From positions 1 to 64,000 of the forward strand of contig JBMZAX010000008.1 of the NCBI GenBank assembly GCA_049611805.1: 64,000 nt of DNA, read 5' to 3'. Shown one piece after another: positions 35,201 to 44,428 of this stretch. Within the stretch, counting starts at the first letter, position 1. Every line of letters begins with the position of its first letter. Made by a program: the position numbers and the translations under genes. The notes below the pieces were generated by a model, which saw only the letters and a program-made list of their open reading frames with translations, was not told the DNA's origin and did not search any database. This DNA is from UBA7378 sp049611805 (GTDB taxonomy: Bacteria > Pseudomonadota > Alphaproteobacteria > RS24).

Positions 35201-36367
35201 ATGCGTAAGCTTTCGGTTTTTGGAGCCACGGGCACGATCGGCGACAACACGCTTGATCTGGTCAGCAGGCACCCCGACAAATTTGATATCGAGGTGCTGA
35301 CGGCGCATGAAAATGTCGAGAAGCTGGCGGCACTGGCGCGCGCTCACATGCCGTCGCGCGTTGTTGTGTCCGATGCTGAATGCCGGCCCGCGCTGGCTTC
35401 GGCGCTGTCAGATTTGCCGATAAAAGTAGAGGCGGGCGCGCAAGCGCTGGTCGAAGCGGCACACGAGCCGGTCGATCTGGTGGTTATGGGCATTGTCGGC
35501 TTCGCAGCCCTTGGGCCGAGCCTTGCCGCCGTGCGCCACGCCGATGCCGTTGCGCTGGCAAACAAGGAATGTCTTGTCGTTTCCGGTGCGATGCTGATGG
35601 AGGCGGCGGCGCGGCACGAAACCCGCCTTCTGCCCGTCGACAGCGAGCATAATGGCGTTTTTCAACTGCTGGACGGACGCGATGGCGATACGCCTTCCAA
35701 AATTGTCCTCACAGCTTCCGGCGGGCCGTTTCGTGACATGAGCCTGAACGAGATGGCGCAGGCAACACCCGAAATGGCCGTCGCACACCCCAATTGGACA
35801 ATGGGCGCCAAAATTTCTGTCGACAGTGCAACCATGATGAACAAAGGGCTGGAGCTTATCGAGGCGCGGGTGCTTTTTGACGTTGCCCCCGAAATGCTTG
35901 ATGTGGTCGTGCATCCGCAATCGATTGTGCATGCTCTGGTGCATTTTCAGGACGGCAGCGTTTTGGCGCATATGGCAACGCCCGATATGCGCGTGCCGCT
36001 GGCCTATTGCCTTGGGTTTCCAGAGCGCATGGCACATGGGGGCGCCGCGCTTGACCTTGCTGCCATCGGTGCGTTGAATTTTGAGCCGATTGACCGGACG
36101 CGCTTTCCGTGTCTGGTTCATGCCGAACGCGCCATGCATGCGGGCGGCATTTGCCCGACCGTGCTGAACGCGGCAAATGAGGTTGCGGTTGCGGGATTTC
36201 TGTCCGGTAAGCTCAAATTCACCGATATTGCCGACATGGTTGCCCGCGCGCTGGATGCAGAGGCCGAACTCATCGCGCCCTTCGACCCGACAAGGCTTGA
36301 TGAGCTTGAAGCCTGCGACAAAAAAACCAGACATTTCTGCTCAGAATTGATAAAAGACTTGTCATGA
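35201..36367 (+). CDS. dxr: 1-deoxy-D-xylulose 5-phosphate reductoisomerase
   Basis: Converts DXP to methylerythritol phosphate with NADPH in isoprenoid synthesis, which feeds UppS. 388 aa: GATGTIGDNTLDLV is the NADPH loop, ALANKECLVVSG and LLPVDSEHNGVFQLL carry metal ligands, SGGPFRDMSLNEM is the flexible loop, and HPNWTMGAKISVDSATMMNKGLELIEA the substrate site. The ATG at 35201 begins three bases after cdsA. Confidence 0.98.
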   Translation: MRKLSVFGATGTIGDNTLDLVSRHPDKFDIEVLTAHENVEKLAALARAHMPSRVVVSDAECRPALASALSDLPIKVEAGAQALVEAAHEPVDLVVMGIVGFAALGPSLAAVRHADAVALANKECLVVSGAMLMEAAARHETRLLPVDSEHNGVFQLLDGRDGDTPSKIVLTASGGPFRDMSLNEMAQATPEMAVAHPNWTMGAKISVDSATMMNKGLELIEARVLFDVAPEMLDVVVHPQSIVHALVHFQDGSVLAHMATPDMRVPLAYCLGFPERMAHGGAALDLAAIGALNFEPIDRTRFPCLVHAERAMHAGGICPTVLNAANEVAVAGFLSGKLKFTDIADMVARALDAEAELIAPFDPTRLDELEACDKKTRHFCSELIKDLS

Positions 36368-36424
36368 AACTGTTGTGGTTCCGTTGTTTCGGAAACCCTT
36401 GCCGGTTTGAATTTGGGAGGTCCC

Positions 36425-37552
36425 ATGGAGGCGCTTGTCTCGCAGATATTTTCCGTCGGTTTCGGCATAATTGTGCCGTTTATTTTTGTGCTGACGATTG
36501 TCGTTTTTTTCCACGAACTCGGCCATTTTTACGTCGCGCGCCGGTGCGGTGTAACGGTTGAAGTGTTTTCCGTCGGTTTCGGTCGGCCTCTGGCAAGCTG
36601 GTATGACAAGCACGGCACGCAGTGGAAAATCGGATGGATGCCCCTGGGCGGTTATGTGAAATTTCTGGGCGATGAAAATGCCGCCAGCGCGCCGGATGTC
36701 GACGCGATTGAAAAAATGGACGCGCAAACGCGCAAAACCACATTATTCGACAAACCTCTGGGCCAGCGCGCCGCCGTGGTTGCCGCCGGGCCGGTCGCGA
36801 ATTTCATATTGGCAATCATTATTTTTGCCGGGCTTTACGCCGTATTGGGCCAACGTGTCACCGACCCTGTTGTCGGCGCGGTGGTTACCGACAGCGCGGC
36901 GGAGCGCGCCGGTTTCCGGGCCGGCGATCTCATTACCGCAATTGATGACACCGAGGTTGAAACCTTCGCCGAGGTGCGCCGCATCGTTACGGTAAACGCC
37001 GATACCGAATTGATGTTTGAGATCCGGCGCGACGGCAATCTTCTGCTTTTGCCGGCAACGCCCGATTGGTATCTGGAAACCGACAGATTTGGCAATGAGT
37101 TCAGGATTGGTCGGCTGGGCGTTTCGGTGGGGCTTGATGAGGCCAATGCGCGCCATGTGCGCTATAACCCCGTCACCGCCGTGTGGATGGGGGTCAAGGA
37201 AAGCTATTTCATTGTTGAGCAGACTTTCACCGTGCTGGGGCGCATTATTACCGGGCGCGAAAGTGCTGAAAGTCTGGGTGGGCCTATTCGCATTGCCCAG
37301 CTTTCCGGTCAGGCCGCGTCATTGGGTTTGGTTGCGCTGATCAATTTGACGGCCGTTCTTTCGGTCAGTATCGGGCTCATTAACCTGTTTCCGATTCCGA
37401 TGCTTGATGGCGGCCACCTTCTGTTTTACGCCTATGAGGCCGTCGCCGGAAAACCCATGCCGGAAAAAGTGCAGGAGGTGGGGATGCGTATCGGCTTGTC
37501 CCTTGTTCTTGCGCTGTTTGTTTTTGTCACATGGAATGACATTACCAGATGA
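36425..37552 (+). CDS. rseP: RIP metalloprotease RseP (site-2 protease)
   Basis: Inner-membrane zinc protease (375 aa) that cleaves within membranes, typically anti-sigma factors. HELGH at residues 30-34 gives the zinc ligands and catalytic Glu; the C-terminal NLFPIPMLDGGHLLFYAYE holds the third ligand. One PDZ domain (about 140-200) lies between the helices, compared with two in E. coli. ATG 36425 has GGGAGG upstream; the longer TTG frame at 36407 is rejected. No rseA or rpoE is adjacent. Confidence 0.96.
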   Translation: MEALVSQIFSVGFGIIVPFIFVLTIVVFFHELGHFYVARRCGVTVEVFSVGFGRPLASWYDKHGTQWKIGWMPLGGYVKFLGDENAASAPDVDAIEKMDAQTRKTTLFDKPLGQRAAVVAAGPVANFILAIIIFAGLYAVLGQRVTDPVVGAVVTDSAAERAGFRAGDLITAIDDTEVETFAEVRRIVTVNADTELMFEIRRDGNLLLLPATPDWYLETDRFGNEFRIGRLGVSVGLDEANARHVRYNPVTAVWMGVKESYFIVEQTFTVLGRIITGRESAESLGGPIRIAQLSGQAASLGLVALINLTAVLSVSIGLINLFPIPMLDGGHLLFYAYEAVAGKPMPEKVQEVGMRIGLSLVLALFVFVTWNDITR

Positions 37553-37615
37553 ATGCTTCCGTAAATCACGTTACCGTGAGACCAACCCATTAATTCGAAT
37601 TTAGATTTCAAAGGT

Positions 37616-39919
37616 ATGATTATGCGCTTTCAGGGTTTTTGGCTTGCTCTTACTTGTGTTTTTGCGTTGGGGCTGAGCTTCGATGTTCGTGCGCAAGAGG
37701 CGGAAGAGAGCGCAAGCTCGGAAACTGAAATTATTCAATTCATCCGTGTGGAGGGCACCCAGCGCGTCGAAGAGGAAACGGTGCGCGTCTATATGGTCGT
37801 GCGTGAAGGCATGGTCGATGATGTTGATATGGTCGACCAGTCGGTGAAGACATTGTTTGCCTCCGGCCTGTTTTCCGACGTCACCATCCGGCGCAGCGAG
37901 GGCGGGCTGATTGTATCGGTGGTCGAGAACCCGATCGTCAATCGCGTGTCATTTGAAGGCAATGGCGCCATTAATGATGATACGCTGACAGATGAGGCGG
38001 AATTGCGCCCGCGCCAGATTTACACACGCGCCCGTGTGCAGGACGATGTGGAGCGCTTCATCGAAATTTACCGGCAGAGCGGTTATTTTGCCGCGCGCAT
38101 TGAACCAAAGGTCATTCAACTGCCGCAAAACCGTGTCGACGTGATTTTTGAAATCAATGAAGGGCCGATTACCGGCATCCGATCGATTAATTTCGTCGGC
38201 AATAAGGCGTTTGACGATGACCGCCTGCGCGAAGAAATCATTACCTCGGAAACGCGCTGGTGGCGGTTTTTCGCCTCGTCGGACAGCTATGACCCAGACC
38301 GGCTCAATTATGACCGCCAGCGTCTGCGTCGGTTCTATCTCAGCAAGGGTTATGCCGATTTCCGCGTTGTCAGTTCGAGCGCCGAGCTGACACGGGACGG
38401 AGAAGAGTTTTTCGTGACCTTCAATATTGAAGAAGGTGAATTGTTTACCTTTGGTGAATCCGGCATCAGGTCAACCGTCGAAACAATTGATATTGAGACA
38501 TTGCAGGCGGCCATCGAGCATGTGGAAGGTGAACGCTACGATCTCAGAAAAATTGAGGATACCGAAGATGCGCTGACCAAACTTCTCGGCGAGAAGGGTT
38601 TTGCTTTTTCCGATATTCGCGCACGCACGCGCCGCGACCGCGAAAACAACCTGATCAGGGTTCAATATGTGATCGAAGAGGGGCCGCGTGTTTATGTCGA
38701 GCGGATTAATATTAACGGCAATGACCGTACGCATGACGAGGTCTTGCGTCGGGAAATGCGGATTAGCGAAGGCGATGCGTTTAACCGCGTGCTGCTGGAG
38801 CGTTCGCGCCGCAACTTGCGCGCATTAGGGTTTTTCAGAACGGTCGATATTGAAGAAAGCCCCGGCAGTGAGCCGGACAAAACCATTATTGATGTAAATG
38901 TTGTCGAGCAGTCGACAGGTGAACTGACCTTTGGCGTTGGCTACTCTTCGGCGGAAAGTGTGACAACTGAATTCGCCATTGCCGAGCGCAACCTTCTCGG
39001 CCGCGGCCAGAGGTTGAATTTGCGCGTTGGTGTAAGCGACGAAGTGCAGCGCTACGCGGTGAATTTCACCGAACCGTTTTTCCTGGACCGTCGTGTCGCG
39101 GCCGGCTTCAGTTTGTTCAACACCGAAAATGACTATGACAATGAGGCAAATCTGGAAACCCGCTCCACGGGCGTTGGCGCGCAAGTGGCGTTTCCCCTGT
39201 CGGAAGACGGGCGGCTGTCTTTGTTCTTCAACCTGTCTGAAAACGAATTGACCAACACCTCCTCAAGCAGTTTCGTCAATCCGAGCTATACGGATTTCAA
39301 GCAGGAAATTGGATATTATTATTCCATCGACAAGCGCGACGATCCCATTGATCCGACAGATGGCTGGAGTTTCGGCTTCGGGCAGGATTTGGCTGGACCG
39401 GCGGGGGATATCAGCTATGTGCGTTCGACCCTGGTTGCCAATTATTACCATGAGATTGCCGAAGGCTGGGTGTTTCACGGGCGCGCGACGGCGGGTGTGA
39501 TCTATGATTATGAAGGCGGCATTATCAATTATGTCGACCGTTTCTTCAAAGGTGGCTCCAGCTTCCGTGGCTTTGACAGGTCCGGCATCGGCCCCCGGCA
39601 AATCAGCACGGGATACGCGCTGGGTGCGAACCGCTATGTCGTGGGCACCACGGAAGTGTCTTTGCCCTTGGGCATTCCGAAGGATGTCGGTATGAAAGCC
39701 AATGCGTTTATCGATTTCGGTGCTTTAGGGGATACGGATTCCGTCTCATCGGTTGAAAATGACATTCAAGATGAATTTGCCTTTCGCGCGACGACAGGGT
39801 TAAGTATCTCGTGGCGGTCACCATTCGGGCCTGTCCGGTTTGACTTTGCGCGCGCTCTGGTCAAGGAAGATTATGACGATACGCGGTTCTTCCGCTTCTC
39901 AGTTGGTACACGTTTCTAG
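37616..39919 (+). CDS. bamA: Outer membrane protein assembly factor BamA
   Basis: Omp85-family insertase that folds beta-barrels into the outer membrane (767 aa). Signal peptide (about 1-29, ending VRAQ), five POTRA domains (about 35-445; IQFIRVEGTQRVEEETV begins the first), then the 16-strand barrel with the SFRGFDRSGIGPR loop (the L6 RGF motif) and a C-terminal Phe (FSVGTRF) for recognition by the Bam machine. ATG at 37616 or 37622, SD AAAGG. rseP-bamA-skp-lpx is the usual envelope cluster. Confidence 0.97.
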   Translation: MIMRFQGFWLALTCVFALGLSFDVRAQEAEESASSETEIIQFIRVEGTQRVEEETVRVYMVVREGMVDDVDMVDQSVKTLFASGLFSDVTIRRSEGGLIVSVVENPIVNRVSFEGNGAINDDTLTDEAELRPRQIYTRARVQDDVERFIEIYRQSGYFAARIEPKVIQLPQNRVDVIFEINEGPITGIRSINFVGNKAFDDDRLREEIITSETRWWRFFASSDSYDPDRLNYDRQRLRRFYLSKGYADFRVVSSSAELTRDGEEFFVTFNIEEGELFTFGESGIRSTVETIDIETLQAAIEHVEGERYDLRKIEDTEDALTKLLGEKGFAFSDIRARTRRDRENNLIRVQYVIEEGPRVYVERININGNDRTHDEVLRREMRISEGDAFNRVLLERSRRNLRALGFFRTVDIEESPGSEPDKTIIDVNVVEQSTGELTFGVGYSSAESVTTEFAIAERNLLGRGQRLNLRVGVSDEVQRYAVNFTEPFFLDRRVAAGFSLFNTENDYDNEANLETRSTGVGAQVAFPLSEDGRLSLFFNLSENELTNTSSSSFVNPSYTDFKQEIGYYYSIDKRDDPIDPTDGWSFGFGQDLAGPAGDISYVRSTLVANYYHEIAEGWVFHGRATAGVIYDYEGGIINYVDRFFKGGSSFRGFDRSGIGPRQISTGYALGANRYVVGTTEVSLPLGIPKDVGMKANAFIDFGALGDTDSVSSVENDIQDEFAFRATTGLSISWRSPFGPVRFDFARALVKEDYDDTRFFRFSVGTRF

Positions 39920-39925
39920 GAGAAA

Positions 39926-40486
39926 ATGATGACGACACTTAACAGAAAACTTTCCTTTGTTTTAGCGGCATTTTTGGCATTTGCCGTGACGTCGGTTCCG
40001 GCCGCCGCCGAACAGACTGTCGTGGTTTTTGACGTCAACGCCGCTCTGGCGAATTCCAAAGCCGGTAAAAGCATGGCCAGCCAACTTGAAAGCCAAATGA
40101 AAGTGGTGACTGACGAGGCGCAAAAATTTGACGCGCGCATGGCCGGAGAGGTTGAAAAGTTGAAAGAACAACGCTCTTTGATGGCGGCAGACGCATTGCA
40201 GGGCAAGGTCGAGGAATTGCGGCTGGAAGAACTGAAAAAGAAGCAGGAATTCGGCAAACGCCAGCGCGCCATTCAGGCCGGCGGCCAGAAAGCCGGGCAG
40301 GAAATTCTGAAAGTTGCGCTTGAAGAACTTGCAAACATCGCCAAAGAACGCAATGCAGCACTGGTGGTGCGGCGCGATGCGGTTTTCATTTCCAGCCCCG
40401 GTCTTGATGTGACGGCTGATGTGGTCAGCGCGATCGACAAAAAACTGTCAGACGTCAAGGTCAAGCCCATTGAGGTGAAGGAATAA
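39926..40486 (+). CDS. skp: Periplasmic OmpH/Skp-family chaperone
   Basis: 186 aa with a signal peptide (about 1-28, ending AAA-EQ), then VVVFDVNAALANSKAGKSMASQLESQ, the family's N-terminal strand and helix. A long charged helical arm follows (about 55-130, many Lys/Glu/Gln), making the tentacles that hold unfolded outer membrane proteins for BamA. Two ATGs in tandem (39926, 39929) follow AGGAG; either may be used. Confidence 0.9.
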   Translation: MMTTLNRKLSFVLAAFLAFAVTSVPAAAEQTVVVFDVNAALANSKAGKSMASQLESQMKVVTDEAQKFDARMAGEVEKLKEQRSLMAADALQGKVEELRLEELKKKQEFGKRQRAIQAGGQKAGQEILKVALEELANIAKERNAALVVRRDAVFISSPGLDVTADVVSAIDKKLSDVKVKPIEVKE

Positions 40487-40495
40487 TTTTCCGCT

Positions 40496-41545
40496 ATGGC
40501 TGACCCGCGTTTCTTCAGCCGCGCCGGGCCATTTAAAATCGGTGATATTGCGTCGCAAATCGGCGCGCATGTGCCGGACGGCGCGGATGCGGGTCGCCTG
40601 ATCAGCGACATTGAAGATATCGCCACCGCGTCGGATGACAGCCTTTGTTTTGTGACAGATAAAAAATATCTGCCGCAATTGGCCCAAACCCGCGCCGCGG
40701 CGGTGCTGGTGGGCAAGGCGCATGCGGATGCGTGCCCGCCGCATATGATTGCTCTGACGTGTGATGACCCTTACGCGGCCATGGCGCGGGCCGCGCAAGC
40801 CTTTTATCCCGATGCCGCACTAGGTCGTCCCATGCCGGGGCAGATGCCGGCGGGCGCACCCGCCATTCATCCGACCGCGAAAATTGGGCAGAACTGCGAG
40901 ATTGCCGACAGTGTGACGATCGGTGCCAATGCCGAGATTGGGGACAATACGCATCTTGCCGCCAATGTCGTGATTGGCGCGGGCGTGGCACTGGGGCGCG
41001 ACTGCACGCTGGGTGCCGGTGTGGTGGTCGGCTACAGCCTGATCGGCGATCGGGTTGTCATTCATTCGGGCAGCCGCATCGGGCAATGCGGTTTTGGCTT
41101 CGCGCCGGGCAAGGCGCATATAAAAGTGCCCCAGCTTGGCCGCGTCATCATTCAGGCCGATGTCGAAATGGGGGCCAATTGCGCCATTGATCGCGGCACA
41201 TTGGGCGACACAATTGTCGGCGAGGGCAGCAAGCTCGATAATCTGGTGCATCTTGCGCATAATGTGGTGCTGGGGCGCCATGTGTTTATGGCCGGGCAGT
41301 CGGGCATTGCCGGCGGCACGCATATTGGTGATTACTGCCAGGTTGGCGGGCAGGCCGGAATTTACGGGCATTTGACATTGGGCGCGCATGTTGTTGTGGG
41401 GGCCAAATCCAGCGTTACCCGCTCTTTCCCCGACAATACGCAACTTATGGGCATTCCCGCGCGTCCGGCGCGCGAGTTTTTGCGCGAGACGGCAACTTTG
41501 AAGCGTCTCGGCAAATCGGGCGGCAAGCCGACCTCCGGCGACTAA
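40496..41545 (+). CDS. lpxD: UDP-3-O-(3-hydroxyacyl)glucosamine N-acyltransferase
   Basis: Third step of lipid A synthesis. 349 aa: N-terminal uridine-binding domain (about 1-100), then left-handed beta-helix of hexapeptide repeats (IHPTAKIGQNCEIADSVTIGANAEIGDNTHLAANVVIGAGV...), catalytic His near LVHLAHNVVLGRHV, and a C-terminal helix. It follows skp by 9 bases. Downstream, the canonical fabZ is missing. Confidence 0.97.
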   Translation: MADPRFFSRAGPFKIGDIASQIGAHVPDGADAGRLISDIEDIATASDDSLCFVTDKKYLPQLAQTRAAAVLVGKAHADACPPHMIALTCDDPYAAMARAAQAFYPDAALGRPMPGQMPAGAPAIHPTAKIGQNCEIADSVTIGANAEIGDNTHLAANVVIGAGVALGRDCTLGAGVVVGYSLIGDRVVIHSGSRIGQCGFGFAPGKAHIKVPQLGRVIIQADVEMGANCAIDRGTLGDTIVGEGSKLDNLVHLAHNVVLGRHVFMAGQSGIAGGTHIGDYCQVGGQAGIYGHLTLGAHVVVGAKSSVTRSFPDNTQLMGIPARPAREFLRETATLKRLGKSGGKPTSGD

Positions 41546-41618
41546 CGTAATAAACCGACACAATCCTTTATTTGTAAATTCGCGCGGGCAAATTTACACA
41601 ACATGCTAGGATTGTTTC

Positions 41619-42425
41619 ATGACGGATATTCACAGCACAGCATTGGTTGCCGATACGGTAAAGCTGGGGCGCGATGTCAGCATCGGCCCCTATTGCTGTG
41701 TCGACGGCAATGTCGTGCTTGGCGACAAGTGCCGCCTTGATGCGCATGTGGTCGTCACCGGAAATACTACTGTCGGGGCGCAAACCCGCATTTTCCCTTT
41801 TGCCTCCATCGGGCATATTTCGCAGGATTTGAAATATGACGGTGAAGAAGTTTCCCTTGAGATCGGCGCGGGCAACACCATTCGCGAGCATGTTACCATG
41901 AACCCCGGAACAGCTTCGGGCGGTGCCGTCACGCGCGTCGGCGACGATAATCTGTTTATGGTCGGCGTGCATGTGGCGCATGACTGTATTGTCGGCAGCA
42001 ATGTCATTATGGCAAATAACGCAACGCTGGGCGGTCATGTGACAGTGGCGGATTATGCCATTCTGGGCGGGCTTGTCGGCGTGCATCAGTTTGCGCGCAT
42101 CGGCGCGCACAGTTTTGTGGGCGCGGGCAGTCTGGTCACCGAAGATGTCATTCCGTTCGGCATGGTCAGCGGCAATCGCGCCGTATTGGGCGGGCTCAAT
42201 CTTGTCGGGCTGAAGCGCCGCGATTTTGAGCGCGATGAGATTAATGCGCTGCGGGCGGCCTATAAGGATATTTTCATGACCCAGAACGCGACGTTTCAAA
42301 CACGCGTGTTGCGCGCCCGCGAGACTTATGCCGAAAGCGGCTTGGTCAATCAGATGATTGATTTCATTCTGGTCGAGAAAAGTCGCGGCTATTGTCTGCC
42401 ATCCTCATCAGTGTCGGGGGCTTGA
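41619..42425 (+). CDS. lpxA: UDP-N-acetylglucosamine acyltransferase
   Basis: First step of lipid A synthesis. 268 aa with hexapeptide repeats (IHSTALVADTVKLGRDVSIGPYCCVDGNVVLGDKCRLDAHVVV), the catalytic His in VGVHVAHDCIVGSNVIMANNATLGGHV, and a C-terminal helical domain (LNLVGLKRRDFERDEINALRAAY). The ATG is 73 bases after lpxD, a gap too small for fabZ. lpxI follows with no spacing. Confidence 0.97.
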   Translation: MTDIHSTALVADTVKLGRDVSIGPYCCVDGNVVLGDKCRLDAHVVVTGNTTVGAQTRIFPFASIGHISQDLKYDGEEVSLEIGAGNTIREHVTMNPGTASGGAVTRVGDDNLFMVGVHVAHDCIVGSNVIMANNATLGGHVTVADYAILGGLVGVHQFARIGAHSFVGAGSLVTEDVIPFGMVSGNRAVLGGLNLVGLKRRDFERDEINALRAAYKDIFMTQNATFQTRVLRARETYAESGLVNQMIDFILVEKSRGYCLPSSSVSGA

Positions 42426-43271
42426 TTGTCTGTGCCGACGCCTCTGGGTTTGATAGCCGGCAACGGCATGTTGCCTTACCGGATTATTGAAAATCTGAAC
42501 AAATCGGAGCACACGGTTTTCGCGCTTGGCATTTCGGGCGAGGTTGCCGAGGAGGTTTCCGGCAATATGGATGCCTGGGTCGGCATTGGCCAGCTCCAGC
42601 TGGCACGAGATTTGATGCAGCAAGCGGGCGTGCGCGATGTCGTGATTGTGGGCGGGGTGCAACGGCCGAATTTGACAACGCTCGAACTCGATGAAGGCGG
42701 CATGTGGGTGGTCGAGCGCGCGCTGTCACAAACCCAGCGCGGTGATAATGCATTGCTGACGCATGTGCTGGATTATTTTGAGGCGCAGGGTTTTGCCATT
42801 GTATCTGCCGCCGATCTTTTGGCGCAGGCCACGCCCCTGAACGGGCTTTTGACCAAGGCGGAGATGGCACCGCACCGGCAAGATATGGCGCGCGCGGTTG
42901 AAATTGCCGGTCATATCGGCGCGCTTGATATCGGTCAGGCCGCGATTGTGGCGCGCGGCATTGTGCTGGGCGTTGAAAGTGTGGAGGGCACGGACGCCAT
43001 GCTTGCCCGCGTGGGCGACTTATCGGAGGAAGTGCGCGGCACGCCCGACGCGCGCGCCGGTGTGCTGGCCAAAATTCCCAAACCGCAGCAAGACAGGCGC
43101 ATCGACCTGCCCGCATTGGGGCCGCAAACCATTGAAGGCGCGGCACGCGCGGGGCTTGCGGGTATTGTGTTCGAGGCTGACGGTGTGCTTTTCGAAGCGC
43201 CGGAAGCGTGCATTGAGCAGGCCAATCGTGCCGGCCTGTTTTTATACGGGCTGACGCCGGAGGATTTGTGA
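42426..43271 (+). CDS. lpxI: UDP-2,3-diacylglucosamine pyrophosphatase LpxI
   Basis: Hydrolyses UDP-2,3-diacylglucosamine to lipid X (281 aa, DUF1009 family). LpxI replaces LpxH in many alphaproteobacteria and was characterised in Caulobacter. Seen: LGLIAGNGMLPYRII, QRPNLTTLELDEGGMWVVERALSQTQRGDNALLTHVLDYFEAQGF, and the C-terminal AARAGLAGIVFEADGVLFEAPEACI. The start is uncertain: TTG directly after the lpxA stop (42426) or GTG at 42432. It overlaps lpxB by 4 bases. Confidence 0.92.
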   Translation: MSVPTPLGLIAGNGMLPYRIIENLNKSEHTVFALGISGEVAEEVSGNMDAWVGIGQLQLARDLMQQAGVRDVVIVGGVQRPNLTTLELDEGGMWVVERALSQTQRGDNALLTHVLDYFEAQGFAIVSAADLLAQATPLNGLLTKAEMAPHRQDMARAVEIAGHIGALDIGQAAIVARGIVLGVESVEGTDAMLARVGDLSEEVRGTPDARAGVLAKIPKPQQDRRIDLPALGPQTIEGAARAGLAGIVFEADGVLFEAPEACIEQANRAGLFLYGLTPEDL

Positions 43272-44428
43272 GCGCGCCGCATATCATGATTGTTGCCGGC
43301 GAAACTTCCGGCGACCTTCTGGGCGCAGACCTCATTGAAGCCATCCGTGCCCGGTTTCCCGATGCCGCCTTTAGCGGTGTGGGCGGGCCGGCCATGACAC
43401 GCGCGGGGCTTTCATCTCTTTTCGATATGTCGGAAATTGCCATTATGGGGCTCGGCCCCATTTTGGCGAATTTGCGGCGGCTTTTCGGTCTGGTCGATTT
43501 AACGGCGGCCCATGCCTGCACCGCGCGCCCCGATGTGGTTGTGCTGATTGACAGTCCGGAGTTTAACCACCGCGTGGCCGCGCGCATCAAAAAGCGGCAT
43601 CCGGATATTCGCGTGATCTGCTATGTGGCACCGTCGGTTTGGGCTTGGCGGCGCGGGCGGGCGCGCAAAATGGCGCTGCATTTCGATGCCGTTTTGTCGT
43701 TGTTTCCGTTTGAAAGCCATATTTTCAAGGCGCTGGCCGGGCCACCCTGCCATTTTGTCGGCCATCCGATTGTTGACCGGTTTCGGAGTTACGCGCCCAT
43801 TGCCGATTTTCGGGCGAAATATAATATCCCTGCCGAGGGCAAACTCTTGTGCATTTTGCCCGGCAGCCGCATGAGCGAGATACGCAAATTGGCGCCTGTA
43901 TTCGAGCAGACCATTGCGCGCGTTGCCCGCGAAAATGAGAATTTGTCCGTGGTCATTCCGGTGGTACCGCACACGCGCGAGGCCGTGCGCGCGCGCGTCG
44001 CGCATTGGCCGGTTGAGGCGGTTTTGGTAGAGGATGAGAGCGATAAAATAGCCGCTTTTTCTGCCGCCGACGCGGCATTGGCGGCGTCGGGCACGGCGAC
44101 GCTTGAACTGGGCATGGCGGGCCTGCCGAGCGTGGTGGCCTATAAAATGGGCGGGATTATGGGCGCCTTGCTGATGCGTGTGTTGCGCGTGCCCTCGGCG
44201 GTTATCGTCAATCTGGTGCTTGATGCGCCCGTGATGCAGGAATTTCTTGAAGACCGCTGCACGGCGGATTTGATAACGCCGGCGGTGAACGCGCTGTTGC
44301 AGGATGATGATTTGAACCGTGAAAAGCGCGCCCGGCTTGCCCCGCTTGCCGATGTGTTGGGCGGAGCCGGACAACCCCCGGCGGCTCGCGCGGCGGAGAT
44401 TATTCGGTCGCTATTGCAACAGGCCTAG
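43268..44428 (+). CDS. lpxB: Lipid-A-disaccharide synthase
   Basis: Joins lipid X and UDP-diacylglucosamine to the lipid A disaccharide. 386 aa, GT19 family: MIVAGETSGDLLGADLIEAI, SVWAWRRGRARKMA, FPFESHIF, GHPIVDRF, LLCILPGSRMSEIRKL, and AALAASGTATLELGMAGLPSVVAYKM. GTG start overlapping the lpxI stop. Its stop shares the CTAG tetranucleotide with the convergent gltA stop. Confidence 0.97.
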   Translation: MSAPHIMIVAGETSGDLLGADLIEAIRARFPDAAFSGVGGPAMTRAGLSSLFDMSEIAIMGLGPILANLRRLFGLVDLTAAHACTARPDVVVLIDSPEFNHRVAARIKKRHPDIRVICYVAPSVWAWRRGRARKMALHFDAVLSLFPFESHIFKALAGPPCHFVGHPIVDRFRSYAPIADFRAKYNIPAEGKLLCILPGSRMSEIRKLAPVFEQTIARVARENENLSVVIPVVPHTREAVRARVAHWPVEAVLVEDESDKIAAFSAADAALAASGTATLELGMAGLPSVVAYKMGGIMGALLMRVLRVPSAVIVNLVLDAPVMQEFLEDRCTADLITPAVNALLQDDDLNREKRARLAPLADVLGGAGQPPAARAAEIIRSLLQQA

